From Trissonchulus latispiculum (taxonomy: Eukaryota; Nematoda; Enoplea; Enoplida; Ironidae): a stretch of DNA of 64,000 nucleotides. The stretch lies in the NCBI GenBank assembly GCA_030248195.1, contig JASAND010020430.1:21359-85358 (forward strand), in the 5' to 3' direction. The notes beneath the pieces were generated by a model. The model was not told the origin of the DNA, made no database searches, and saw nothing but the letters and a program-made list of their open reading frames with translations. Of this stretch, positions 46,638 to 57,930 are shown one piece after another. A program made the position numbers and the translations under genes. How positions within the stretch are numbered: position 1 is the first letter of the stretch; each line of letters starts with the position of its first letter.

Positions 46638-47395
46638 ACGGCCGTTTGCACCAACTTCGAGATTAGCTCAAGCTTAAGCTGGAGCTAATCTCGAACTCAA
46701 GATCGGGTAAGCTTGAGCTTATCTCTAACTATAACCTCGAGGTTATCTCTTGCACCAACTGATTTCTGTTACAGATTAGTCAAGCTGGAGCTAAGCTCTA
46801 GCTGAACTCTAACTTGTGGGTTATCCAATGCAATGCTGTTAAAGAGTCACGTGCTAAGTGATAGGGCCAATCATAAGCTTAGCAGCATTTTTCAACTATT
46901 CTACGTTTACTTTACACATTACAATTGCACTAATTCGCTTAACAATGAGGATTATGATTGCTTCCAAATGTCTGCAGTGGCGACGACGACTGCTACCTCC
47001 TACAGTTCAAGTTTACGAGCACGAAGGCAGCGGTTAGAATTAATGTTTTTGTGAATGATAAGAACATTTACAAAACAACACTTAGAAATTACGTTGTATA
47101 ATTTCTGTGGAGTTATCGCTAACAGTTGCAGATTCCTGTAACTGGGCATTCAAATTTGAGAATTCAAATTATATGCGTTGTTCAACGCGGTTATTTTGCT
47201 GTAAAACTGGTCAGACATAGAGTCAATCCTACTCTTGACCAGGATTGAAATTTAGACGCTCGAGATTACCTCGAGGTTGAGTTAATCTCAAACTTTTGTT
47301 GGTGCAACGCTCTTGCAGATAACCTCAAGCTAATCTCGAGCTAAGCTCAAGGTAATCTCAACCTCGAGCTTATATTGGTTGGTGCAAACCGGTGT
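46638..47395. mobile_element. MITE-like element with GTTTGCACCAAC inverted ends
   Basis: The left end ACGGCCGTTTGCACCAAC and the right end (reverse complement ACACCGGTTTGCACCAAC) are inverted repeats. Both flanks are filled with related short blocks (CTCGAGATTA, AAGCTGGAGCTAA, ACCTCGAGGTTA), most of them self-complementary. The interior (46830-47220) has one 73-residue open frame without features. Confidence 0.7.
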
Positions 47396-48055
47396 TAATA
47401 TCGAACTCTAATATTTTTTCTTGTTAATGAGAACATATGGGGCATATTATGTGTGAAAATGAGCAAAATCCAGTATCTACCGATTATTGACCAAAGTGCC
47501 TCTTAGTCGTTTGTGATTTCACACTGTTGACAGAATCTCCAATCTGGAATTTTCATTTATTGTTAATTTTCTCATGCTTAATTTACTGGATTCAGGCTTC
47601 AACTGATTTTACTATATTTTATCGGAGATTTCTGCTGTTTTCAAATACTCCGTGTTTCAAGTATTTTAGGTTTCAAAAAAGTATTTTTGGCATGAAGGTT
47701 TCTTAACTAAGCTAAAAACCTTAAGCTAATTTCACCTTAACTTTAAATTAATTTTACGACAAATTCAAGAAGGCAATTTACTTAAACAGGTTACCTAGAA
47801 GTTTCTGATTTGATGGTACTTTTCCATCAATGCATCCAGGATACACGACAGTAAAATAACTAAATAAAATTTCTATTCAGTAGGCATTTAACGGGTTGCC
47901 GGACGGTGGTGCTATTCTACAAATCCGATTGCAGAGTCCCAAAATTAGTTAAAATCAATGAAACGCTAGAACATTTGGACAATATTGAAGGAGTTAACAA
48001 TGACAGAAAACTATTTACTTCGATCGTCGGTAAAATGGCAGACCTGATCAATCAC
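47396..48055. other. Unassigned stretch
   Basis: No gene or repeat recognised. Confidence 0.4.
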
Positions 48056-48059
48056 CTTG

Positions 48060-48765
48060 TCCAAAATGTACTCCAGAAATTGAGAATTCGGTGGAACTTT
48101 CTCTAAACCCATGTGTGTTAAATTTAACGAATCTACTTTGATCATAGCAAGAGTGCATGATTGCGATTTGCGCTATATGTAGAAAGAAGAGTATTAGATG
48201 GCATTGCGCAACGGTACTTCGACCACGATACGAGAATGTTCCCCCGTTTGGTAGGAGGGGGTTGACAAACATGCTTTGGTGAAGGTGGTAGCCAAAAAAC
48301 GTCCAATAAAAGGTGATGGGTAGCCAACAGCTAATCACATTGCAGAGGCCCACTCTTAGCTAGGTGGGTGGGGGGATAGTTGAGCAAAGGATTACGGTAG
48401 TTTCAGCTTATTCCCAAAATGGATTCCCGTTTGGTGGGAGAGTGGCCAAAAGAAGTCCCATTTTGGTCCCAATAACCACAATTCAATCAGTGCAGACAAT
48501 CTTAGCCAGTCTTGCCAACGTTCCCCCCTCACATAACGGCGAAGAAGTACGTTCTGAAAGACCCCTGCAAAACGGAATATTCTACTGTGGTCGGAGCACC
48601 GTTACGCAATGCACTGAAGAGGAAGCCTTTCGTACTCTTTTTCTGATATGTATGGCAATTATGCACTCTTGCTATTATCAAACTCATCCATTTGTATAAA
48701 TTCACCAAATTTAACAGATGAGCTCTGAAAAAGTTCCACAGAACTCCCAATTGCTAGAGTAGGTA
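48060..48765. mobile_element. Fold-back element, copy 2 (same family as 7.7-8.36 kb)
   Basis: Left terminal GAGAATTCGGTGGAACTTTC and TTAAATTTAACGAAT are matched in reverse complement by the right end (GAAAAAGTTCCAC..CAAATTTAACA). Inner arms GCGCAACGGTACTTCGACCA and GGTCGGAGCACCGTTACGCA also pair. The central part matches 8.0-8.15 kb in the opposite orientation. No functional ORF. Confidence 0.8.
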
Positions 48766-49620
48766 AGGTTATGGGTCCATCACAATAACTACGAAAAGAA
48801 AAGTGGCGGAATTCAATAGTTTCGCCAAACTGTTCGGCTTGATTCTTTAATCATGTCATACGTTTCAGCGCAATTAATGAATTTAGCTGGAATTCCGTTT
48901 TCCCTACGGGCGGTCGAAGTTTAGCGTTTTCTCAAATTACATACATGCTCTTGGAAATGTTTTGTCATCTTGTACAAAAATAATTTTTGCTTACAGCTTA
49001 GCCAAGGTTGCCTTCCATGTGTCATCCAAAATCTTTGTGTCACCCAACGCTAAAGCTTGTATGTACTTTGTGCGTGCTGGTTAAGAGAACTCTGATCCCC
49101 ACCATACACCCTTGTTAACTTAACCTTAACCAAATACTGGCAAGCCGTTGCAGCGGTGCGGACACCACGGTTTTGAAAATCGGGTTTTTTTCTGACCTCA
49201 GTGGTGAACTCGGCTGAGAACAAGTTTTCCAGAAGTGGTTAAGGCTAATACGACCATAAGCCTGTAATGCTAAACGCCGTCTTTGGAATTGGTCACCCAT
49301 GTGGAGTCAGCGCAAGATCACCTGGCACATCTAAATGTGTCAGAATTACTAAAACTGGTAATTTCTGTAGTGAAAGGCCGAAATCAAGATTGAAAGAAAT
49401 TGAAAGCGTCCAGAGAAGGGACCATATATCCGCACTCTGGGCCGACTAATCTAGCAGTAGGGGGACTAGTTCAAACATTCGCCGATACCAAACTTTCCGC
49501 ATTTCTATCAGAACCAAAACACCGACGATTGTTTTTAATTACACAACCGAGTTAACGTAGAACAGAGGACAACTAAAGACAAGTTCCGGAATAAACTGTT
49601 CATGAATTCCGAGTTTAACT
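48766..49620. other. 3' flank of RING gene 1, unassigned
   Basis: Includes the presumed 3' UTR of the RING gene on the minus strand (49625 downward). No clear AATAAA was found close to the stop. Confidence 0.4.
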
Positions 49621-49625
49621 CAATA

Positions 49626-50593
49626 TCACTGACTTCTACGTTGAGTCGGTCGATTTCCGCGTCGGCGTCGCCGGAGTCTACGCCGCACCTGATTCTCGAC
49701 ACCGACGGAAGCTCGCGGACTTCTGGGTCGGCCCGGGGCTCCCTCCGATCCCTCCTCTCCCTCCGCCGTTTCAGACTCTTCACTGGAGCTGTCTTCTGGC
49801 CGCTGGTAATTGGCTACTTCACCACCTGTCCCTGAAACAGTCATCCTAAAGCCACTCCCAGGATCTCTCAGCTGTGCCGGCTGTTGCGCCAGGCCCTGTC
49901 CTCTCGGTCCAACCGGTCTGGCAGGCGGCCTTGACGGTCCGGCCGAACCGGCACGCGGGAAACAGCAAGGACAGATACCAAACAAGGCAGCCAACATTGC
50001 CATTCCATCCAGATTGGGGACGTTAGCTTTTTCCACAGGGTCTTGGTGCTCGAGTTGGATCTGCTCGTATCGAGCATCGTCCAGCATCGAGCACAGCAGA
50101 TGGTCCATTTCCAGCGTGCAGAGCGGACACTGAGAGCTGGACTGGATCCAGGTCCCGATACACTCCAGACAGAATCGGTGCATACAGGGATCCGCAATGG
50201 CAAGATCGCTGGGTTCGCCGAAGCAGATGGCGCAAACGCTGCTCTCTGGCTCGGACTGAAATAGAGTCAGAAAAAATATTAAAAACAGAATATTTTGCAG
50301 GCAAAACGTTGATAGTTTGAAACAGTATCTGGTCAAAACCTGAGGAAGCATCACAGAATTCTGGAATTATTATTGTGAATATATTTCTGATTTCATACTT
50401 ATTTTTAAATATTCTTCATTATTGAAAATGTTGTGGCGTGTGTTCTTGAGCATTTATTAAACTGTAACATTGCCATCGGTCTTTGTATGTATTGTCTGAT
50501 ATTATTTGTTTTTTCTCAGATATCCTTGTGTAGCCAAAGCCAAGTAACTGTGTTAAGATTGCGCAACTTTCATAAAATACAGGCCCTTACCAT
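49626..50593 (-). CDS. RING-HC finger protein, probable E3 ubiquitin ligase (paralogue 1)
   Basis: Two exons on the minus strand: exon 1 ends in the start codon itself (ATG 50593-50591, then a GTAAG donor). The 335-bp intron ends TTTCAG, and exon 2 (50255-49626) carries the rest, giving 210 residues. Residues 9-47 form a C3HC4 RING: C9, C12, C25, H27, C30, C33, C44, C47 (CAICFGEPSD, PCMHRFCLECIGTWIQSSSQ, CPLC). RING fingers recruit E2 enzymes to ubiquitinate partners. After it come EMDHLLCSMLDDARYEQIQL, a Pro/Gly-rich linker, an acidic Ser/Glu tract (SSSEESETAEGEEGSEG) and a basic arginine tail (RRRLRRRRRGNRP) that could act in nuclear targeting or RNA binding. The layout of RING, helix and Arg/Ser-rich tail recalls Topors/ICP0-type RING proteins, but I cannot assign orthology. 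The start is chosen because the paralogue at 55.5 kb has the same unusual exon 1. A longer open frame into the intron is an artefact. Confidence 0.85.
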
Positions 50594-51290
50594 TCCAAAA
50601 CGCTGAAGCTAGGTATAACTTTGTTATGTGATTAAAATACACACGGATCAAATCTTAAGATGGGACAAACCTTTTAACAACTAAACATTTTGAAAATTCT
50701 TAAATCTATACACAATTAAAGTTAACTTTTTAAATGTTCTGTTTCAGTTGGTCAAAATTTGTTACTGAGGGTGCTTCATGAACTCTCTTCTGACATTGAG
50801 GGCATTCGGTTGGCTTAGAATAATTTTTCTAAGATCACAGGAAGTAACCTGGCAATAGGGTTTGGTCAACAAGGCCCTGGTCCGGCTCAGCATTGGTGGT
50901 TCAAATGTCCAATGTGGCCCTCCAAGGACTGAGCTGCAATCAACCCAGTCGCTTATGGCAAATGAGGACTGGGTGTTACAAACGTACAGAGACCGGGAGG
51001 TTGCAACTGTGTCAGACGCATCTCCCCGCAGAGTGGTCGCACGTTGTCCGAGTGGGTACTACTGCTGTTGTTGAACGTCCGAAATATTTTCCCAATATTT
51101 CTATTGCCTTGTTATATATGTTATATAGTGGAAAATTGACATTCAAAGTGGATATAGATGCGGCTACTTTAAAATATTCAACGTAACAGCCTGATCATGT
51201 GATATCATTCGTTATTTTGATTGGCTGTCTCTTATAACGACAGGCAGAAAAGTTGAGCATAGTTCAACTTTGCTTAGAGACTGTTTAGGG
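50594..51290. promoter_or_regulatory. 5' flank of RING gene 1
   Basis: The 70 bases before the ATG resemble the same region of the second RING gene (AGATTTGATCCGTGTGTA here, AGATTTCATCCGTTTATA there, minus strand), so 5' UTR or core promoter sequence is conserved between paralogues. Open frames at 50862-51186 are not supported. Confidence 0.4.
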
Positions 51291-51298
51291 CAGCTTAA

Positions 51299-52306
51299 GG
51301 TGCTGGTTTCCTTTCGGGTATTTTTGACTGCTACGGCTGTAATCCTTTACGCAAAGGGCTAAAACTTACGAAATAACCTATTTCCGTGTTTTTTAACATT
51401 TTAGGACCAGTCCCGTATTCTTAGGCCAAAAAATAAGAAAGTTTTGGTTTTTGGCCTTAGGCTCACACTAGGTAGACAAGACACGGGATTGGTTGGTATG
51501 GCTGGAAAGAGGACACGAAAATGAACATTTTTGCTCTTACAACTTTTGAGCTATCTCCAGTGGTTAAGTCAGTATAAGCAAAAAACTGTTTTTAGGGTTA
51601 AAAAATGGCCGTTTTCGAGGAAATCAGTTTTTCCAAAATTACTGCCATATGTTAAGGACAAAATTGGCTTAGTTATACTTAATCGATACGTCGTCCAAAT
51701 GCACATTTTATGAATGCCTATTAGGCGGACTTTATTGCTTTCAGCTAGAGATTTGGCCGAAAAACCATTTTGGCAAAACTGCGATTATTTTGTTTCGAAC
51801 ATCGATTTCTCAAAAACTACTCGACAGATTCCGGAGATTTTCGGCAGAATCGAAATTCGCACTACTGCGGAGGGACGTTTTTCTTCTTTTGGGCTAAAAC
51901 ATATTGAATAGCAAGAAAACTCAATCGAAGTTGCGGAATTTCGTGTTACTGTACATTTGGCCGATTTTCTCGACCGTTAAGACCTACTGAGCCAAATCCA
52001 AAAAAACGTCCCTCGGCCCATATGTCCTTCATATCGTGGCACAAAAAGAACTTTTGGCCGATTCTTCAGTTTTGAGAAATCGATGTTCAAAAACTTTTGG
52101 TCTATATTCATCCTGCTAGATGTCAGTATGTCAAAACATTTCTGCTATTTTTTGCTAGTTTTGCCAGTTCCGCAAGCTCATGTGAATGTACAGATAATAA
52201 ACTTTAAAACAATGTATAAAGCTCTTTCCAACTCCTAAAAGTGCGAAAGTTATAGCGTTTCAAAAAATTACCACAAAAGCTCTGCACAAAAGGATAGTCC
52301 AGCACC
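51299..52306 (+). mobile_element. TTAA-bounded element with GGTGCTGG ends, copy 1
   Basis: Bounded by TTAA (51295-51298 and 52307-52310) with inverted ends GGTGCTGG and CCAGCACC. It is 1008 bp long. It shares its whole length in inverted orientation with 52391-53219 and partly with 10165-10674. Internal blocks TCGGCCCATATGTCCTTCAT and GAGAAATCGATGTTCAAAA are shared. No transposase is encoded. TTAA boundaries are typical of piggyBac-type targeting, but the TTAA could instead be part of the terminal repeat. Confidence 0.75.
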
Positions 52307-52390
52307 TTAAAGACGAAAAGACAATAGGACAGTGACAAGTATGCACTGGATAGAGACAGAGACTTAGACACAAGTATGAACCGGGCTGAA

Positions 52391-53219
52391 GGTGGTTGTA
52401 TCTTTTTGTGCAGTGCGTTTGTGGTGACTGTTTAAAACGCTACAACCTTCGCAATTTTGGGAGTTGCAAAGAGCTTTACACATCGTTTTAAAGCTTATAA
52501 TCAGGACTTTCACACGAACTTACAATACTAGCACAATTAGCAAAAAAGTTAGCAAAACTTTTCTGATATGAAGGCTAAATGTAGACCAAAACTATTTGAA
52601 CATCGATTTCTCAAAACTGTATAATCGGCCAAAAGTTCTTTTTGTGCCATGATATTAAGGACATACAGTGCGAAATCCCACTCTGCCAAAAATCTCCGGA
52701 ATCCGTCGAGTAGTTTTTGAGAAATCGATGTTCAAAACAAAATGATCGTAGTTTTTGCCTAAATGGTTTTTCGGTCAAATATCTAGCTTAAACTAACAGC
52801 AGCAGCTTATAGGCATTGATAAAATGTGGAAGTGGATTAGATTGAGTATAAATGGACCAGAATTGTCCGTAAGATTTAACGGTAATTTTGAAAAACTGAT
52901 TTCCTCCAAAATGGCCATTTTCTAACCCTCAAAATCGTTCATTGCTTATACTGACTTAACCACTGGAGATAACTCAATGGTTGTAAAAAATGTTCATTCC
53001 GGTGTCCTCTTTCCAGCCATAGCAACCAATCCCGTGTCTCGACTTTCTGCTGAAAGTATAATGGCAATAACCAAAACTTTCTCATCTTTTCTTCTACAAA
53101 TACGGGACTGGTCCCAGAATGTTAAAGAGCACGAAAATAGGTTATTTCGCAAGTTTTAACTATTTACGTAAAGGATTATAGCAGTATGAGTCAGAAATAA
53201 CCGAAAGAAAACCAGCACC
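52391..53219 (-). mobile_element. TTAA-bounded element with GGTGCTGG ends, copy 2 (inverted)
   Basis: Reverse complement of the neighbouring copy, ending CCAGCACC followed by TTAA (53220-53223). The other end (TGAAGGTGG) is degraded. The two copies are separated by about 80 bp of unrelated sequence and together form a 1.9-kb palindrome between the two RING genes. Confidence 0.75.
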
Positions 53220-53223
53220 TTAA

Positions 53224-54080
53224 GGAAACTGTAGTAAACTGCTGAAATATAAGTGAACCCTGACGGTCAACGTTTACTCCGGAGGTGGTTTCTCTGCCTT
53301 CCCGCTCTGTTACAGAATAGATATCTCCTTCGGCTGAACCTCCTCTAAAGGTTCCGGGACTTACTGGATGGATTGAAGAGTTTGATTTTGATTAAGTCAC
53401 CTCTAAAGAGGGGAAGAATCCCACCTGCGAGATTTTCTTTTTATGTTGATGTGTATTTGATTTGTTTGTTTCATGTGTACACTCTGTTCCCTTAGATTCG
53501 TCTTTCCCCTCGGTTCCTTCCGGCACTTCTCTGCGTGCCTGGGCGGAAACGAAATTTTGCTGGAAAGTTTTTTATATTTTTTCTATTTGTATAATTTTGA
53601 AATTATGACAAAAGTCCAGAGTAAATTTGTAGTTCGCTTGAACCAAATTCCTCCTCTGTCTCCTCCTGTTTCGTCAAAGAAATTCGACTTGGGTATTTAC
53701 ACTGTTCTGTTTTACGTTAGCTCCGAAATAGCTAAAGTTTTAAACTTCCTTACTTTGAGTTAACAAAAAGCCGAATCGAAAAACACATTTCAGATAGCCA
53801 CTGATGACTTTTTCGCTTTAACGAAATAGGCGACAGCAGTTTTGATCCCCTTGATCCCCCCTACCAACTTAAAATTTTAAATTTTTAAAATTTTGTAATT
53901 TTAAGTTTATTGAAATATTAGCCTCAACCTCCACCTTCAGCATGCCTCCATGCAAAAGTTTGAAGTTATCGGTCAAAAAATTAAGTTTGGGCTAGGGTAG
54001 AGAAAGTGTAAGATATCCCAAAATCCGTTATATTTTGTCGGAGTGTGAGTGAATGAAATCCTAATTGAAAGGCGTGAAAA
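53224..54080. other. Unassigned stretch
   Basis: A 96-residue open frame (53473-53763) has no recognisable domain. Confidence 0.4.
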
Positions 54081-54084
54081 TGTC

Positions 54085-54170
54085 TACAGGACTGGGATCA
54101 AATTACTGAGTTTCAGATATCCAACAGAGCACCCTATCATCAGAGCTAGGTATCTCCGGGCAGGGACGCC
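54085..54170 (-). mobile_element. tRNA-like sequence, probable SINE head
   Basis: On the minus strand, TAGCTCTGATGATAGGGTGC resembles a tRNA D-arm with an A box, then CTGTTGGATATCTGAAACTCAG an anticodon-arm-like block, then ATTTGATCCCAG a degenerate B box. The acceptor stem does not close. A tRNA-derived repeat is more likely than a functional tRNA. Confidence 0.4.
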
Positions 54171-54177
54171 GATTTGA

Positions 54178-54234
54178 TTTATTATTAATATTAATTAATT
54201 AATTAATTCATTAATATTAATTAATTAATATGAT
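54178..54234. repeat. ATTAATTAATTAA simple repeat
   Basis: About 55 bp of self-complementary TTAATTAA and TATTAATT units downstream of RING gene 2. Confidence 0.9.
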
Positions 54235-54419
54235 TTCAGCGTTTCCAGAGTTCTGAAATTCCTCACTTCTGTCAAACAAAAGCTGATAATTTCTTTAGTC
54301 ACACTACCAAGTCAGAAAATAATAGACATACTGTCCAGAAGCATTATCCAAAAACAAGTTCAATAATGAATTGCTAAGTGTTAATTGTTACTTCATTATT
54401 TAACCCAAACGTCTTTCTT

Positions 54420-55562
54420 TCACTGACTTCTTCTTCGTAGAATTGGTCGGTTTCCACCACGCCGGCGTCTGCGTCTTCGCCGTTGTCGATCCACGACACC
54501 GACAGAAGCTCGTGGACTTCTGGATCGAGTCCGATTTTCCTCCTCATCCGTTGATTCCGATTCTTCGCTGGACGTTTCCGGCCCCAACTGGACCGACGGT
54601 CCCACCCGATCACCACCTGGACCAGAGACAATAAACCGAATTCCAAATACGGGAATTCCCACCGGTACTGGCTGTTGCGTCGAGCCAGCATCAGTAGGCG
54701 CGGAAGCTCGAGGTCCTGAAGGCTGGGCCGAGGTCCCAGAGGACCCGCCCGGGCCCGGCGGAGGCAGGAGACCCCAGAAGGCACCCATCATGGCGCGAAC
54801 CATTGTCATAATCTCCTCCAGGTTCTGGGCGTGCTCCTTTTCCCCGGGATTGGCGCGCTCGAGTTGGATCTGCTCGTATCGAGCATCGTCCTGAATCGAG
54901 CACAGCAGATGGTCCATCTCCAGTTTGCAGAGCGGACACTGAGAGCTGGACTGGATCCAGGTCCCGATACACTCCAGACAGAATCGGTGCATGCAGGGAT
55001 CCACTATGGAAAGATTGCTGGGATCGCCAAAGCAGATGGCACAAACGTTGTTGTCAGACTCGGACTAAAACAGAAAAAACGAATAAACTTGGCATTTCTA
55101 GGGCAGATTTCAGGAATTTAGATCAAGAAAAACTGTTGTACGGCAACCGGAGTCCATTTCGCGTGGGAGTTAGGCGAAGTTGAGCGAATTAGACTTAGCT
55201 GGATCCTTCTGATTAAAGAGTTAAGAGAAAAGGTCAAGCTTAAGTATTAAAGTGACTTGAACTGACTCAACCCTACTCTACTCTACTCTACTCTTTCTTG
55301 AAAAGGTCTCAGGAAATCTGTGACATTTTGTTTAAATGTTTGAAGGAAATAAGATATGCGTAAATGGAATTTTCAAAGAAAAGATACTCTGTGTGTAGGT
55401 TTGATGCTTTACTTTATATTTAGACTATTTATTTATTTAGATCTATTTAGATTTATATCTGCACTACAGAGACAAACTTCCGTGTGTATGTACAATGCTG
55501 AAATATTTCCTTTAATTTAATTATTTAATTTAGTCATCTAGTCATTTAATTGCACTTACCAT
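54420..55562 (-). CDS. RING-HC finger protein, probable E3 ubiquitin ligase (paralogue 2)
   Basis: Same architecture as the gene at 49.6 kb. Exon 1 ends in the ATG (55562-55560) with a GTAAGT donor. The 495-bp intron ends TTTTAG, and exon 2 runs 55064-54420, giving 215 residues. The RING cysteines and histidine are at the same positions (9, 12, 25, 27, 30, 33, 44, 47), and PCMHRFCLECIGTWIQSSSQ is identical to paralogue 1. It is followed by EMDHLLCSIQDDARYEQIQL, a Gly/Pro-rich variable linker, an acidic SSEESESTDEEE tract, and RSRSPRASVG with a run of arginines and GNRPILRRRSQ. Conserved ends with a variable linker and a shared intron position and phase show tandem duplication with both copies kept open. 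Both probably act in ubiquitin transfer; the partner is unknown. Confidence 0.85.
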
Positions 55563-55970
55563 TGCTGAAAGCACTCAAAAGTAATCTTTATGTATAGCGT
55601 GATTGAAAAAGTATAAACGGATGAAATCTAACCTGTGGACAATTCTTTTTTGCAGATATGTTTACGACGATGTCAAACTTTTACCGATGATAAACTAGAA
55701 ATCTTGAAATCTATAAGGGTGACAATCAAACTGCCCGGCAAAGTGACAACAGCTGGCACTCCGCTTTTTCCGGTGCTTAAACCCTGGGAGATGTTAAACT
55801 TTAACCCTTTTCCATATTGTTCGGCAGAATTTCCTACCATTTGGCACAAATGTGTACACCTATGGGGCCTCAAATTACTGACTTATAGCTTGCGTACCAG
55901 GATTAAAATTTTGTTTTCGTTGTCCTAAATTTTTCTAAATTTTTGGCGAAACTTCCAATTTGAACATCAA
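55563..55970. promoter_or_regulatory. 5' flank of RING gene 2
   Basis: The proximal 70 bp is similar to the flank of paralogue 1 (ATCCGT core). A 97-residue open frame on the plus strand (55635-55928) overlaps it and has no domain features. No TATA box is clear. Confidence 0.35.
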
Positions 55971-55974
55971 TTCG

Positions 55975-56170
55975 CTTAGATCAGAGTTGGCTGCTTGTCC
56001 GGGTACCCGCGGGTCGGCCCAGCACCGGGCCTAACCTTTGGAACCGCGGGTCCGGGGCCAGGCATAACCTTAACCACAAAATTTTGGGAACATTAATTTT
56101 TGCCGATCTAGTAGATAGGCAGGCGTAAATTTCGGTATATTACATATTGACAAGTTTCTGTTCTTTTAGC
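55975..56170 (+). repeat. GC-rich dispersed repeat, partner of 56.96-57.09 kb
   Basis: AGAGTTGGCTGCTTGTCCGGGTACC with GGGTCCGGGG-type blocks. The reverse complement of 56960-57090 also starts GCAGAGTTGGCTCCGAGTCC and carries GGACCCGGATCC blocks. Two oppositely oriented members of one short repeat family are likely. Confidence 0.5.
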
Positions 56171-56333
56171 TCAATGTTTTCAGATATATAACTTTGAACA
56201 AACCCTTTTGCAGACCCCCGTTCCTGTATATATGGCCAGTAACCCTTTGCCCATTCGTGAGAAGTTATGGCGATGAATGCAATTACAGATAAGTTATAGG
56301 GGACGATTTTTTACTTCCGTTTTCATCAATCTG

Positions 56334-56717
56334 AAGAGTACATAATACATAAGAGTATGACAGCTGTCATACCCTATGTACTATAAGCGTGACGTGACAC
56401 ATCCTCTGCACGCTAACGACTGACCCCCCCCCGGAGATTGGACCCCAGTGACCTCACCCCGCAAATTGGTATCCAGTCGAAACGGGGGTACGCTCACTCG
56501 TTCTATGTTTGTGTGCTAAAGCACGAAAACAGAAGCACTGCTTGCGCGAGTTTTGTGTCTGCTTCGAGCTTTAGAACACAAACATAGCGCGAAAATATTT
56601 TTTGAAGTGAGGGGTCCAATTTGCGGGGGGGGGGGTCAGCCGTTAGCGTGCAGAGGATGTGTCATGCTTATAATACATAAAGTATAACAGCTGTCATACT
56701 TTTATGTATTATGTACT
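56334..56717. mobile_element. Fold-back element, nearly full-length palindrome (384 bp)
   Basis: The left end AGAGTACATAATACATAAG, AGTATGACAGCTGTCATAC, GACACATCCTCTGCACGCTA and AACGACTGACCCCCCCC are all found in reverse complement, in mirrored order, up to 56717. Even the centre pairs (CTATGTTTGTGTGCTAAAGC near 56500 with GCTTTAGAACACAAACATAG near 56570). No ORF. Confidence 0.9.
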
Positions 56718-56719
56718 CT

Positions 56720-56955
56720 TGTCAATATTAATAAAAAATTAAAAATTAGGGGGTGAATGCGGAAATTCTAAGTCGGCATTACAATTGCTGAAAACAGTGT
56801 CTATATATCCCAATTCTGTGGTTTAATTGTTACTCGAATTATCATATAACATCGTGAAACTATAATATTAATTCTTAGGTTTACTCTTTAAACAGAGAAA
56901 TATTTTACTTAAGTAGTAGGTTAACAGTGAAATTAAAAAACCTGCCATTTCTGTC
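56720..56955. other. Spacer
   Basis: Nothing recognised. Confidence 0.4.
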
Positions 56956-56959
56956 GTTG

Positions 56960-57090
56960 ATATGCAAAAGTTTTGCATCCGGGTACGCGGATCCGAGTCT
57001 GGACCGGTCCGGGTTTGACAGAGCGGATCCGGGTCCGGGCTGGGTTCGAAAATTTGGACTCGGAGCCAACTCTGCCTTAGATGCAGACAA
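56960..57090 (-). repeat. GC-rich dispersed repeat with GGATCCGGGTCCGGG blocks
   Basis: Inverted partner of 55975-56170. The short acidic and arginine-rich open frames on both strands come from this composition. Confidence 0.5.
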
Positions 57091-57179
57091 GCTACAGCCG
57101 TCCAGTATTTTTCTGCAGATGGGGACACAATTGCCAAATCACGATGCCAAACGGCAGCTTTCAAGCGAGCCTAGCAATC

Positions 57180-57495
57180 AGTAGAAATTTTTAATCAAAT
57201 ATGTTGGTAGTTGTAAAGAAAGGGGGATCGGGCACATGAAAGCTACGGCTGCACACGGCTGGGGGGCGCTAAGAACCTGATATGTTTTTGACCACACTCA
57301 TGCTCTCTGACAAAGTCGATGCAAGTCGATTTTAGTACCACCACCCCCTTTCAAAGGGGGGGGGGGGCTACGAACGGGTTTGCCCAACTAGTTCAGAGAC
57401 CTATCTTTTGGCATATGATTAGCTAACATGCAAAGATAAAATAGTCCGTAGTGGCATTATTATATTTTTATTCAGCAAGCTGCTCAGCATTTGCC
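57180..57495. other. Spacer with poly-G run
   Basis: A G-run follows CCACCCCCTTTCAAAGGGGG (57342-57370), a local palindrome. No gene. Confidence 0.5.
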
Positions 57496-57499
57496 AGGC

Positions 57500-57930
57500 A
57501 TGCATAAAGAATGCTGCCTTCCGCGTACCGTTCATAAAATGGACAAGAGATGGAGAAGCGAAGGTAAAGGATAGAAAACTTGACCCCCAAGCAGTTCTAA
57601 AGTACGGTTATTTCAGTCGCCCCCTGGGCAGCCTATGTTGTGCCTACCAACAGAGGTTGCCCCCCGCAGATCAACAGCGACTAGGATGGCGGAAATCAAA
57701 TACCCCACCCAGAAGGACAAAAGGGAAAAAAGAATTGGCTGCAGAAAGGAGTCGGAGGGCAGGCTGAGTACTTAGATAGGAAAGTTCAAAAAATGGACAA
57801 GGAGTATCCAAAGGCAATCATAAAGTTTTGAACTTGACCCTATTACGGAAATTTTCTACATAATTGAAATTTGAACAACTGAAGCAGACACGGAAGGACC
57901 TTTTCCACCCGCCATGCCTGCTCCTGCCAC
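57500..57930 (+). repeat. Dispersed repeat with conserved 15-bp hairpin, copy 2
   Basis: Same family and orientation as 42366-42755. The hairpin (57626-57662) has the same 15-bp arm and 7-base loop geometry but a different stem sequence. Confidence 0.75.

Noticed and set aside
49535..50304. Overlapping open frames in other frames and on the opposite strand of the RING genes
   Set aside because: Shadows of a GC-rich coding exon; only the frame with the C3HC4 RING and matching paralogue is supported.
50256..50354. N-terminal extension of RING protein 1 (start at 50354)
   Set aside because: It reads through the intron, including the TTTCAG acceptor; the paralogue and the ATG-GTAAG exon support splicing instead.
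53803..53840. Hammerhead-ribozyme-like CTGATGA...GAAA
   Set aside because: The sequence between the two conserved boxes does not form a stem II, and flanking stems are not evident.
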